DNA from: Cranoglanis bouderius
Lineage: Eukaryota; Chordata; Actinopteri; Siluriformes; Cranoglanididae
Assembly (NCBI GenBank): GCA_023630585.1
Contig: CM042552.1
Span: 19,373,069 to 19,437,068 of the forward strand
Length of the DNA stretch: 64,000 nt
Direction: 5' to 3'
This document shows, piece by piece, positions 26,808 through 38,740 of the stretch. Both the position numbers and the translations under genes were made by a program. Below the pieces are notes generated by a model. It saw nothing but the letters and a program-made list of their open reading frames with translations. It did not search any database and was not told the DNA's origin. The first letter of the stretch is position 1. Every line of letters begins with the position of its first letter.

Positions 26808-27190
26808 GTAATGGATAAAGACAGGAGAAAGGAAGGAAGGAAGAGAAAAAGTCAAAAGAATAAAGCAAAAAAGAAAGAGATGGAAGGAAGGAAAAGCAAA
26901 AACAGTAAAAAAAAAAAATAATAATAATAAATTAAAAAAAATAAATTAAAAAAAAGACAGAGAGAGGGAAAAAGCCTAAAAAGAAAGAAAGAAAAGAAGA
27001 AAGAAGGGGAGAAAAGAACAGATTAATGGAGAACGACAGGAGAAAGGAGGGAGGGAAGAAAAAAGCCACAAAAGAAGCCACAAAAGAGAGAAAGAAAGAA
27101 AGAAAGAAAGAAAGAGAAAAAGACAAAAAAAGAAAGAATGCAAAAAAGAAAGAAGGAGAGAAAAGAAAGAAAGAAAGAGAGAAAGACAGA
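26200..27190. repeat. polypurine arrays with a (GATA)n block
   Basis: (GAAA)n arrays flank an almost pure (GATA)n block at 26576-26687. Interspersed phrases such as GAGTAATGGATAAAGACAGG and GGAAAAAGCCTAAAAAGAAA are shared with the arrays at 28.6-30.0 and 30.5-31.1 kb. Phe/Leu/Ser-rich minus-strand frames are artefacts. Confidence 0.95.
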
Positions 27191-27340
27191 CAGAAGTGGG
27201 CGTGGTCAGTAACTGGACTGTAATGAAATGGTTGTTGGTGTGAGTTGGTGGTGAATCTGGTGGCTGTAATGGATTTTTAACAGCATCTCTGTGTAACAAT
27301 TTAATCAGTGAGACTGTTCACTTAGCCGGGGTGAGGTGGA

Positions 27341-27367
27341 GTGTGTGCGTGTGTGTGTGCGTGTGTG

Positions 27368-27445
<78 letters not shown>

Positions 27446-27555
27446 CCAGGACACTCTGCCAAGTCCATTTTCTAACGTTCTGCTAATGCGTTTAAGTCCT
27501 GCTGATGCTGCATGCGTGTTGCTTGTTGGCTCATTTGTTTACTCATGTTTATGTT

Positions 27556-27633
<78 letters not shown>
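27341..27633. repeat. two (GT)n microsatellites
   Basis: 27341-27440 and 27559-27633, separated by about 120 bp of unique sequence; each exceeds 30 units. Confidence 0.97.
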
Positions 27634-27639
27634 TGACCA

Positions 27640-28615
27640 CGGCTCTGGTCTCAGGTGAATTTGCGCTGTAGCTTCGGTGTGGTCTTTTCCACCCACTACC
27701 AAAAAGAGCTGGGATTTACAGATCCAGTTTCTAATCCCCGGCCCACCTACGCGAAGTCTTGCCCTGCATGCTAATGCGCTTCTGAACTGTGCTTCATGAA
27801 TTTTAATAAAACAGACCAATTCTTCTGCTAATACGTTTGTGTTCAGTTCACTGTTATTGCATATCACTACCACTGAGATGTTAGCAACTTGCACATGTAG
27901 CTAATGCTATTGCTACTGCTAAAATCCTTGGTTTTGTTTTTTGTTTTTGTTTTTGTTTTTTTTGTTTTGTTTTTTTTGGGGGGGGGTTTGCCATTAAAAA
28001 CAAATCTAGCATCATCTTTATCAGGCAGAATATTTAACATCTACAAGATCAATCATAGCTTCAAATGAACTCTTTGCATTAGCGCACATGCTAATTGGCC
28101 ATTTAGCAACGTGTACAAAGAAAACACAGATATTTCATGGAGGGAAGTTTAGATACGATGATGAGTTTCCTCAAGTTGTTGCTTCATTTGGTTGAGTTAT
28201 TAGTCCTGGTTGTTGTTGGTTTTTTTAATACATATAAAATCCCAAAGTTCTGGGAAATTGAAAGAATATGAGATTATAGGTTATGTTTTTTTGTTTCTTT
28301 AATATTTTTCCATCCATTAGCTAATAGCAAGGAAGCGTAAACAGCAAACATGCTTTATGTTTAATAATTGGCTCGCCGGAGTCTGAATTTTTCATAAGCC
28401 GCTTGGTTAAATCTAGATGTAATGGAAATGTATTCCCAGGACAACACACAGATAACGCAAGCTGCAGGAAAGCGAGAACTCTCAGCCTTACTCGGCTGCC
28501 AGGGTTGTTATTCCCCCAATGTTACAGTGAGCTGAGGAGACGGAGTGCCTTATCAATATATAAAACCAGGCTTTCCTACAGGACTCGAGCACAGTAATTA
28601 ACTCAGAGACAAAGA
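27640..28615. other. no gene recognised
   Basis: AT-rich non-coding sequence with T-rich tracts and a G run at 27978-27986. Confidence 0.55.
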
Positions 28616-28808
28616 CAGGAAAATGCAACGAGAAAGAAAAAAAGAAAGAAAGAAAGAAGAGAAAAAGCCAAAAAAAAAGAAAGCAAAAAAAGGAGAGAAA
28701 AGAAAAGAATAATGGAGAAAGATGGGAGAAAAGAAGAATGGAAGGAAAGAAGGGGAAAAAATAGAAAAAGCCAAAAATGTAAGAAGAAAATAAAATAAAG
28801 AATAATGG

Positions 28809-28875
<67 letters not shown>

Positions 28876-29041
28876 AATAAGCCAAAAAAGGAGAAAAAAG
28901 AAAGAGTAAGGAGAAAGTTGGGAGAAAAAAAGGAAGGAAGGAAGGAAGGAAGGAAGGAAGGAAGGAAGGAAGGAAGGAAGGAAAACAAAAACAGAAAATG
29001 CCAAAAAAGAAAGAAGGAGAGAAAATAAAGAGTAATGGGGA

Positions 29042-29105
<64 letters not shown>

Positions 29106-29239
29106 ACGAAAGAAAGAAAGGAAGGAAGGAAGGAAGGAAGGAAGGAAGGAAGGAAGGAAGGAAGGAAAAACAAAAACAGAAAATGCCAAAAAAGAAAGAA
29201 GGAGAGAAAATAAAGAGTAATGGGGAAAGAAAAAAATGA

Positions 29240-29298
<59 letters not shown>

Positions 29299-29441
29299 GA
29301 GAAAAAAGAAAGAGTAATTGAGAAAGATGGGAGAAAAGACGGAAGGAAGGAAGGAAGGAAGGAAGGAAGGAAGGAAGGAAAGAAAAACAAAAACAAAAAA
29401 AGCCAAAAAAGAAAGAAGGAGAGAAAATAAAGAGTAATGGG

Positions 29442-29472
<31 letters not shown>

Positions 29473-29575
29473 GGGAGAAAAGAAGGAAGGAAGGAAGGAA
29501 GGAAAAACAAAAACAGAAAAAGCCAAAAAAGAAAGAAGGAGAGAAAATAAAGAGTAATGGAGAAAGAAAAAATGA

Positions 29576-29643
<68 letters not shown>

Positions 29644-29771
29644 AGAAAAAAGAAAGAGTAATTGAGAAAGATGGGAGAAAAGACGGAAGGAAGGAAGGAA
29701 GGAAGGAAAGAAAAACAAAAACAAAAAAAGCCAAAAAAGAAAGAAGGAGAGAAAATAAAGAGTAATGGGGA

Positions 29772-29834
<63 letters not shown>

Positions 29835-30045
29835 GAGAAAAAAGAGTAATTGAGAAAAATGGGAGAAAAGAAGGAAGGAAGAAAGGAAGGAAGGAAGGAA
29901 AAACAAAAACAAAAAAAGCCAAAAAAGAAAGAAGGAGAGAAAATAAAGAGTAATGGAGAAAGAATGAAAGAAAGAACAAAAGAAAGAGAAAAAGCCAAAA
30001 AAAGAAAGAAAGCAAATAAGAAAGAAGGAAAGAAAGAGAAAGAAT
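28616..30045. repeat. 1.4-kb polypurine array with higher-order unit
   Basis: Blocks of (GAAA)n and (GGAA)n alternate with a conserved linker (AAACAAAAACAGAAAATGCC, then AAAAAAGAAAGAAGGAGAGA and AATAAAGAGTAATGG). The linker recurs near 28995, 29185, 29399, 29520, 29728 and 29917, with degenerate copies before and after. The plus strand is almost entirely purine over 1.4 kb. The very long Phe/Leu/Ser/Pro open frames on the minus strand are repeat artefacts. Confidence 0.97.
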
Positions 30046-30505
30046 GGCTGGGACTCAGTGAACTGGACCGGGGTTTAATCATGAGGTCTGCCTTGATTTA
30101 TGACCACTCCCAGTCTCGGCTAATTCCTAATTACACAAAAGCAACCGAATTTCACAGATTAGAAGTGGAGGTGCTGGATTCCCCTGCATGTGACATCATT
30201 AAATTAACTGTGGTGTAAATGTTTCTCAGCTCAGAAGAATAAAAATGATATTTAAAAAAAAAAAAAAAAAAAGTTTCATGCGTGAGAACACGGGAAATAC
30301 ATGAAGGTGCATTTCAATGTGTTACGCCCTAAAATTGCACTCGAGTAAACATGAGTGACATCACGTGGATAATATGTGATTAATGAATAAATCAACCATG
30401 TGTAAAAAAAACTGTGAAAATAAAAATTAAACTCACATAAAAACAAATAAATTATGTGAAAAAATAAAGTGAAACTTCATTAATCATTAAACCACATGGA
30501 AAAAT
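30046..30505. other. short unique spacer between purine arrays
   Basis: No gene recognised. From 30350 it resembles the ATGAATCA/GTGAAAATAAA minisatellite seen at 4850-5520. Confidence 0.5.
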
Positions 30506-30890
30506 GGAAAGGAAGGAAAAACAAAAACAGGGGGAAAAAGAAAGAAAGAAAGTAACAAAGAAACAAAGAACAAAAAGAAAGAAAGAGTAATGTAGAAAGG
30601 CAAGGGAAATGAAGAAACTAAAGGAAAGAACAAAAGGAAAGAAGGCAGAAAGGAAGGAAGAAAGAGAAAGAGTAATGGAGAAAGAAAGAAAGAACGAAAG
30701 AAAAAGAAAGAAAGAAAGAAAGAAAAGAGAAAAAGCAAAAAAATAATAATAAAGCAAAAACAGAAAGAAGGAGAGAAACGAATGAGTAATGGAGAAAGAC
30801 AGGAAAAAGAAAGAAACTAAAGAAAGAAGAGACAAAATGAAGGAAGGGAAAACAAAAACAGAAAAAAAGCCAAAAAAGAAAGAGTAGTGG

Positions 30891-30953
<63 letters not shown>

Positions 30954-31034
30954 GTAATGGAGAAAGGCAAGAGAAAGGAAGAAACTGAAGGAAGGAAGGA
31001 AGGAAGGACGGAAAAACAAAAACAGTAAAAAGCC

Positions 31035-31069
<35 letters not shown>

Positions 31070-31080
31070 AATTATGTGAA
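30506..31080. repeat. polypurine array, second copy of the higher-order unit
   Basis: Same linker phrases (AAACAAAAACAGAAAAAAAGCC, GAGTAATGGAGAAAG) between (GAAA)n blocks. Confidence 0.93.
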
Positions 31081-31314
31081 AAACATCAAGTGAAAATTCA
31101 TTAATCATGTTAAAACAAGCACTGTGTGGGGAAATTAATGTAATGAGTAAGGAAAAATGCTGAAAATAAATTAATTGTGTGAAAAAAAACGTGACAATAA
31201 ATGAATCCATGAAAACATAACGTCAAACCGAAACAAATCATGTGTCAAATCACGTGAAAATAGGTTCTGACATTGAAACCTGTGTAAGATCAGTAATAAA
31301 TAAATAGATAAATA

Positions 31315-31432
31315 ACCCTGACCTTCCTTGTGATAGGCTCCAGGCTCCCTGGTGACTTTGTGCAGGATAAGCGGGATGGATGGATGGATGGATGGATGGA
31401 TGGATGGATGGATGGATGGATGGATGGATGGA
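31315..31432 (-). repeat. LINE-tail type repeat ending in (ATGG)n
   Basis: GATAGGCTCCAGGCTCCCTG and GCAGGATAAGCGGGATGGAT run into (ATGG)14 at 31376-31432. It is the inverted form of the repeat at 41469-41745. Confidence 0.8.
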
Positions 31433-31925
31433 CCTACCTTGTGTGATGCTTTTGGTCAAAGTTGTGGTAGTTTGAGAAAACAAGTTCAACTGAAAAGCAG
31501 AAAAAGTTCCATTTGTGAACATTCCCTTCACATTCCCTTCCCAGTACAGGCACTGATGGGACTTTGTGGCCTGCAGGTAGGATGAATCGAAGAACAGACA
31601 GCGGAGGCTCTCAGTTCTCTGGAGAACATAACAGGAAGAGGATGAAGAGTGAGGAGCCTTCCGGATGGAGAGGGGTTATGCTCTCTGAAATGTGTTTTCT
31701 CTCTGTGCCTCCAGGTCTCTGCTACTGAGAAAAAGGAGGAGGAGAGTAGAACTGGGAAATAAAGCTCCAACTCCCTCTTGCTTCATGATCGATTTAGGTT
31801 AAACTTGAGAGAGATACTCAGACTGAAAGAAGTTACTGACATTTAGCCTAAAATATATTGGTGAAAGGATATGAGAGAGAATATAGTAGTAATAATAATA
31901 ATAATAATAATAATAATACCTAAAG
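31433..31925. other. no gene recognised
   Basis: Short GC-richer segment at 31540-31760 with no domain or splice pattern I can support; (AAT)n at 31885-31918. Confidence 0.45.
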
Positions 31926-32170
31926 GTCAATACATTTATTCATCTTCAGTAACTCTGGTCAGGGTTGCACTGGATCCGGAATCTTTTCCTGGAACACCGT
32001 GTGTGAACACTTGGTAATACATCCTGGATAGAAGATGCTAGACCATCACAGGGCACCATGTACACACACATTCGAAGGTGGGAGGAAACATATGAACCAG
32101 GAGGACACTCGCATGGACGTGGGGAGATCCTGCAAATAAACACAGACTGTAACCTGAGCTCAGGTTTGAG
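31926..32170 (+). repeat. LINE-tail type dispersed repeat
   Basis: ATTTATTCATCTTCAGTAAC, GGTCAGGGTTGCACTGGATC, CCATCACAGGGCACCATGTA and GGTGGGAGGAAACATATGAA fit the common fish repeat with the 'CATCACAGGGCA' and 'GGAGGAAAC' phrases. Confidence 0.7.
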
Positions 32171-33681
32171 CCACCATACCATTATATACACATTATGATG
32201 ATTGTTATTACAGTACCACCTTTTGGGTGGTCAGTACTTATTTTATCTCTACCAAGAATAAATGTTCGCATTAGTATGGGTACATTGCTATTCTCACTCA
32301 GATAGCATGGAATATTTTGGAGGTTTTTGTTTTTTGTTTTTTGTTTTTTAATAAATGTAATCATTTGTACATGTAGCAATACTAGAGAGAAGGAAAAGAA
32401 GAAGGAGATAAAAGAGAAGGAGGCCTATGGCAAGCTGAGACAGGGAGTATTATCACCTCTGACCTTGGTTTGTTCTGTCGCAGAGAACCACCGTACAAAA
32501 ACAAGTCATACATCACATTCAGGCGCAGCTTAGGCATAAACCTGTCATGAAGATTATGACATATGACTCTTCTGAATCAAGCTGTTCTATCAATTAGTAG
32601 ACAGAAAGTATGAGTCAGAGGTAAACCTTAGCAAATGGTCATAAGGGGAAATATTGTACAGTAATTAAAGGCACAGCAAAGCTGAGGGGGGAAAAAAAGT
32701 CAACATCAGTTCTCAGAAAGCTCCAGCAGCAGCAGTTTCCTCCTTGGGGACTTTAAGGGCAATGGACTCATCACACTTCGCACCTAAGGGCTCAGCACTT
32801 CTCCTCTACCACATCTTTATTTACCTCGATAGCCTCCCAAGACATTTGTATGCTCCATTGGCTGTGGAGAATGAACGAAAACCTGAAATGCTGAAGATCA
32901 TTCAGCATTGTTTTTGTTCACTGAACATATCTAAATGCATATTAATAAATGCAATATTCAGGGCCTAGTGGAATAAATGAGCTATAAGGGCTAAGCCTTA
33001 CCTCTCTTTTAAGATATGGCTTAAAGTTGATTATGTTTGACTGCTGGGTCAAGCTGTGGAAAGAAAAATGCACATTGAATGAAGTATGAAGCAGTGAGGC
33101 CGGGGCTGATTTCTTTCTAGTACAGACTGTAGATTTTCAGTTACATCCATACAATAGTCTAAGCAAACATCCAACAAAGTACAAAGGAATGACGGGACAG
33201 ACGGACAGAACCATACGTGAGGTTTCAGATATTCAGATGAAACACAGCATGAGGAGAAAAGGAGAATGAAGATGTATTTCAGTTTTCCACAAACAAACCT
33301 TTATCCTATGGAAAATGATACTGGTATTCCACAGAAACTATTTGTATTCAGCTCCTGAGGCTCTGATACAAAAAGACCTAAATTCATTTAGGCTCAACGT
33401 TTCAGACAGATATCATTCCTTCATAAGGTCTTTGCAGTCACTGATTAAGATTTTATCAGGGAATAATAGGCAATGCAAGTAAAAGTGGATGAAGTTCTGA
33501 TTAGGTTCTGATTAAACACTCATAAGAGGTTGTATAAATAGGCTTACAGTGGACTTAAGTGCACAATCAGTGCAGAATACAAATCCATTCCATACAAAGC
33601 ATCTGCAAAAGTTTTGAAAACTTTATGCTTCTCTTTAAATTTCAGCAATAAGAATAAGTTACTTCCTAAACCTAGAATTTT
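32171..33681. other. no gene recognised
   Basis: AT-rich non-coding sequence with a few short open frames and no recognised repeats. Confidence 0.5.
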
Positions 33682-34309
33682 GGGTTACGCTTAAAGGGTA
33701 ATGTTGGCGTGACTCACCTTGAAGTAGCTGAGGTTGTGGTTGGTTAGGTGGAGGGTTTAGGATTTGGGGTTAAGGTTAAAGGGTAATGTTGGCGTGACTC
33801 ACCTTGAAGAAGCCGAGGTTGTGGTTGGTTAGGTGGAGGGTTTAGGATTTGGGGTTAAGGTTAAAGGGTAATGTTGGTGGGACTAGGGTTTAGGATTTGG
33901 GGTTAAGGTTAAAGAGTAATGTTGGTGTGACTCACCTTGAAGAAGCCGAGGTTGCGGTTGGTTAGGTGTAGGGTTTAGGATTTGGGTTTAAGGTTAAAGG
34001 GGAATGGTGGTGGGGCTCACCTTGGAGAAGCCGAGGTTGTGGTTGGGTAGGTGTAGGGTTTAGGATTTGGGGTTAAGGTTAAAGGGTAATGTTGGTGTGA
34101 CTCACCTTGAAGAAGCCGAGGTTGTGGTTGGTTAGGTGTAGGGTTTAGGATTTGGGTTTAAGGTTAAAGGGTAATGTTGGCGTGGCTCACCTTGAAGAAG
34201 CCGAGGTTGTGGTTGGTTAGGTGTAGGGTTTAGGATTTGGGGTTAAGGTTAAAGGGTAATGTTGGCGTGACTCACCTTGAAGAAGCCGAGGTTGTGGTTA
34301 CAGTCAATG
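33682..34309. repeat. 85-bp minisatellite built on an exon end plus splice donor
   Basis: Seven units of about 85 bp, one partly deleted near 33870. Each includes GACTCACCTTGAAGAAGCCG, which on the minus strand reads GGCTTCTTCAAG followed by donor GTGAGTC. The rest of the unit is GT/TTAGG-rich (GGTTTAGGATTTGGGGTTAA). At the right edge the same segment runs into unique sequence at 34300. Confidence 0.9.
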
Positions 34310-34397
34310 CTGGTGATCTTCCATCACCACCTCACAGTTCTCCCAGAACTTGTGCAAGAAGTGAAAGTGTTGCTCCAGATCAGACGGGAGGGTCGAG
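34276..34397 (-). pseudogene. candidate exon of an unidentified gene, probably frameshifted
   Basis: Minus strand between ATAACAAG and donor GTGAGT. One frame gives STLPSDLEQHFHFLHKFWEN then CEVVMED before a stop. A second frame gives ITSIDCNHNLGFFK up to the donor. A single-base insertion near 34320 would explain the switch, so this is either a decayed exon or a sequence error. Family not recognised. The exon's last 24 bp and its donor are the part repeated in the 85-bp array. Confidence 0.35.
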
Positions 34398-34399
34398 CT

Positions 34400-37125
34400 T
34401 GTTATAGTTGCCAAAACACAGAGAGAAATACTGATCAAATCTTTGGAGCTTAACTGAACTCAAACAATTATTGATTTTTCATTGCTGGGGATGCTTAAAA
34501 GTTCAAAACTAAACCAGCTAAAAGCTACCAAAAGAAAACCAACATTGAAAGTGCTCAGACGATGCCTGATTTAGCATGTGATTTAACCTGAAAGCGCAGC
34601 CCAAATCTTTGGGCCATAATTAAAGATCTCGCTTTAATTTTTCAGCATATGTTTGAGCCTGAATTGACAGTATGACCCAGGAGCAACATCATTATTTTGT
34701 GAATAGCGGGCATCATTAGTCTAACTTCTAAACTAAAAGTGTGCATAGTGTGAAATTGTGCCTGACATGGTTTGGCAACACCTGGCAAAGACTCCTGAGG
34801 AAAAGATGAAAAGAAAAAAAAAACACTGATGCTTAATTAAAAAGACCTCTTTATGTCCATCACAGACCATCCTCTGGCTGGATAAACCATCTGCTACTTC
34901 AACTAGACCCAAGCACACGGTAAGGTGGAAAAAACCCACAGTCTTTATAACACTGTAAAGTTTTGCTCAGATATGTTACAAATTTATTGGCCATTAATCC
35001 ATCCATACATTTTCTGTACGGCCATATCTATCCACACAAGAGCGCAGGTGTGTGTACAGGCTCTCTGAACACTCTGAATTGCTGGAATCTGTTGTTGCCC
35101 AACCGGCTAAAGCTCTTTGCCTGGATTCGTATGCATGGAAGAGTCCATCACTTCCCTGAGAGACACAAAAGAGTGGATTAACATGCAGCACCACTGATTT
35201 CTAGCCCTTCAGCCAATGCAGGGAGGAAACAGAGGCTGTCAGCACACATTTATCCCATTTATCAAGCCTCTGCTCGAGCTCTAATGGCTCTACTCTCAGG
35301 GTCTGACTGCCACTGAACAAGATTTAGGGCAACACTGACTCAGAACTACACGACCAATTATAATGGATGTGGATGCCTCTGTTAGATAATGCAATACATT
35401 AATTTTCCTCTCTCTCTGCTTATTTTTGCCAGGCATAATGCTTTTATCTGAGGTTAATGTACGGGGTAAACAGTATAACCAAAAGCATTTTAGATAAATA
35501 CTTTCGAAACCTTTATCCTGCCTGAGAAGCTGTAAAATATGAGCCATGAAACAGCCTTATCTGTCTCAGACATGATTTGGATTTGGTGAAATCTCTTTTG
35601 TGTGGAATATAATTTAATATGCATGTACAGTAGAATAGGCTACATAACAACGTGCATGACAACACCAATATAACTGCTGGATATAGTCGAAAACTGAAAA
35701 CCAATTGTGAATGGTTTTCCTTAAAAGAATGCAAATGGAGTTACAATTGATCTGTACATGGCAGGTTAAAGAGGGCCAATCACGTAATAATGTCGATTTA
35801 ATGAAGGTAGACTAGACCAGGTATTTACCCAGCGCTGCCTTGCCTTTTAACCTGAGAACAGACATTTAAGGCAACATTGAGAAGAGTTCTTGTTCTGTAG
35901 AGTACCGCTGCACTACAAAACAGTACAGGTAGAAATGACTATATTGTTCATGTTAATCATTTTTCAGATTATTTATTTATTTATTATTTTTGCATTTACA
36001 CGTCTTCTCTTTAGGCTCCGCCCACTTGACACAATCACATCATTTCATGTATACCTAAAAAGCTTGTTTACTATTATACCTACATGTAAATTGACATGTC
36101 GTTATGATATACAGTACATGTCAAATTCCTTTATATACCTTATAAAACTCATGTACATGTAAACCATTTTTCTCGAAATCAATGTGTTTCTATACTCAGA
36201 GCCAGAAATATCAGTCTCTAGATGATCTCCATTCATTCATTCATTCGTTCAGTTTTTACATGTCCTTTCCTACGCCTGTCTAAAAGCTTATAACAGAGGA
36301 ATTTCTCAAAAACATTGATAATTGTTGGGTTTATTTTAGATTTTATTCTGAAAAAATAGTATAAAATCATTTTAATAACAATACTTGGTGTTTAAATGAT
36401 TCACCAATAAATGAATGACATTCCAACAAAATGTTAGCGTGCTATAAATGTTTTAATTCTACCATCATCCAAAAAAAAAAAAACAACACGCTTTATTAAG
36501 CATGCAAGTTTATTCGTATTTAATTTGTGTAAATAAATCCAAGAATATCAGTAATCCACTGGCAAAGATGGATTGTGATATCTATTGTTATATATATTCG
36601 TATATCTCGTATACGATATATATATATATATATATGATTATTGTTACAATCTATAATACACACTACTGAAGCACGGCAAGTCTACAGAAGGAAAACGGGA
36701 GAAACAACGTTGGAAATGAAACGAAGGAACAAATTTGCCCTAAATAAACGTATAATATAACGTACTGAATATTACATTAAGATGTAAACAAGAACAAAAA
36801 CCATACAACCCTATTCTTGAGAACCCTCAGAACCAGTAAAAGTACCAAAGTCACCCTTTTTACAAGAATTACACACTAGGTGGTAGAAGATGTACCACTG
36901 ATTTGAACAGTTTCTCTAGCATTTTCAGCAGACTGGGGAAAAAATAAAGAACTGAAATCTTTGGTCCTAGCTGACGTTTTTAACCCACTGAAGATTGAAG
37001 AAGAAGATGATGGTGGCAAGGGAGAAGAAAGAAAAGCGATTCCAAAACTCTAAACCTATATCCACTGTTACTAAATGATGTTAAGGTGTGATAGAATTCA
37101 AAAAATAAATAAATAAATACAAAAG
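34400..37125. other. no gene recognised
   Basis: AT-rich non-coding sequence. A palindromic TA-rich stretch lies at 36585-36635 (CGTATATCTCGTATACGATA). No repeats of note otherwise. Confidence 0.5.
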
Positions 37126-37129
37126 TTAC

Positions 37130-37291
37130 CCTTGTGTCTGTGTCAGCACTGTGACTTCAGCATCAAGGACATCTCCATAAACTCCAACACTAATAAATGC
37201 ACATGGACTCGAGGCGGAGCACAGCTGGAGTCCCTGATTACTCTGACGCTCCACATCTGGCGGATTCACAGAGGAGAGATAAAAACACTGC
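37130..37291 (-). CDS. candidate exon of an unidentified gene
   Basis: 162 bp with acceptor CCCCTTGACAG and donor GTAACT. Only one of the three minus frames is open, reading QCFYLSSVNPPDVERQSNQG and LQLCSASSPCAFISVGVYGD then VLDAEVTVLTQTQ. GC content is above the flanks. The plus strand is also open (HCDFSIKDISINSNTNKCTW...), with an acceptor TGTGTCAG and a possible donor GTAAGA, so the strand is not settled. I do not recognise either product. Confidence 0.4.
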
Positions 37292-37733
37292 CTGTCAAGG
37301 GGAAAGTCAGAGTTTGTAAGAAATGTAAGGAATAAAATTATAGGAAAATAATAGTCATGTGACAAAGCGGAGTTACTCTTACCGCACCCCAAAATTATTT
37401 TCCTACAACAGCATGTCTTACAGGGTGTTATTCTGTTTTTTTTTTTGTTTTTGTTTTTTATCCATTTATAGTTACATTTAATGTAACTTATTTTTTTATT
37501 ATTATTAGCTCCTGTTATCAAATGTAAGAACTGTCACATCATCCAATGTCAAATGTTTTTTTGCTTTTTTTAGAAGGTCAGCGTGACCCCGCTGAGCTGC
37601 CTGGCCCAGCAAAGGATTGTGGGTAACTGAGTAAAAAAAAAAAAAAAACAGAATTCATCACTAAATCGAAGCGTTCTCGTAAATCAACTCGCCAGTGCAT
37701 TAATGAACTAACTCCAGCTCACCTATAAATCTA

Positions 37734-37734
<1 letters not shown>

Positions 37735-37787
<53 letters not shown>

Positions 37788-38119
37788 GCTGACACTTCAT
37801 TATTGACAAAATGTTTTAATATAAGGAGAGATGAAAGAGTGATGATGCAGAGCAGATAACACACAGGGACTTGTATGGTTGAAAAATGGCGGTGGTACTG
37901 TATAAGAGGAATAAAACACTTTGCAGTAACAGGTAACAGTAACTCCGCTTGATTATTTTCCTATAACTGCATGACACCTAGTGTTTTACTCAACTGCTTT
38001 GGGGTGGGAAATCCATCAAATTCGCATTGTCTATAAAATATTTCATCCATACAGCAGTACAATGCAGCTGAGTGGTGTGATTATACTAATAGGAAATGAA
38101 GATCTAATAGCAATACTAT

Positions 38120-38180
<61 letters not shown>

Positions 38181-38704
38181 GGAAATGTGTCCATCACCCA
38201 TCATTCACCTCTACACTCAAACACATCCGACAAGGACAAACCTTTCAAAGGCTTCATCAGCAATTCCTCTCCGATTTCGCTTTAATGAGCTTGTTAGAAG
38301 TGCAAACGCTCATCCACATAGGCACCTATTCATAGAAGTGTGTTCGCCATAAAGGTGCTCATGTAGCATCGCAGAGTGCAGGTCGAGTCCTTAAACGTTG
38401 GCGCATGTCAAAGATGAAGAACCCAGGAAACATGTGGGTGCGGTCTAGACCGGGACGGGTTCGGAAAAACAACAACAGCAATTTTTTTTTTTTTTTTTTT
38501 TACTTAAACAGTTCCTCGACCTCAGCTACATCACTCGAGTGCAGCTCATAAGCAGCCTCAATCCTAACTGTCTTCAAATCCAAAAATGTTTGCTATTAGA
38601 AACTGTGATCTGTTTTTTATGCTTTAAAATCGCTCGAAGGAATGACTAGGAGTCCACAACCGAGAGACAGAACTAGAAAGAGGAGGTAAAACCAAGAAGG
38701 AGCC

Positions 38705-38739
<35 letters not shown>

Positions 38740-38740
38740 A
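37735..38740. repeat. three microsatellites
   Basis: (CA)n at 37735-37785, (GA)n at 38124-38178 and (TG)n at 38707-38737, with unique sequence between; a T-run of about 22 lies at 38481-38501. Confidence 0.95.

Noticed and set aside
28488..30082. Open frames of up to 494 codons on the minus strand, rich in FLSFFLSFF and FLPSFLPSF
   Set aside because: They are the complement of (GAAA)n and (GGAA)n repeats, open in all three frames, without real domain complexity.
37126..37335. Plus-strand reading of the 37-kb candidate exon (HCDFSIKDISINSNTNKCTW...)
   Set aside because: Not excluded, but the minus reading gives a 162-bp exon with both borders and agrees in strand with two other candidates, so it was preferred.
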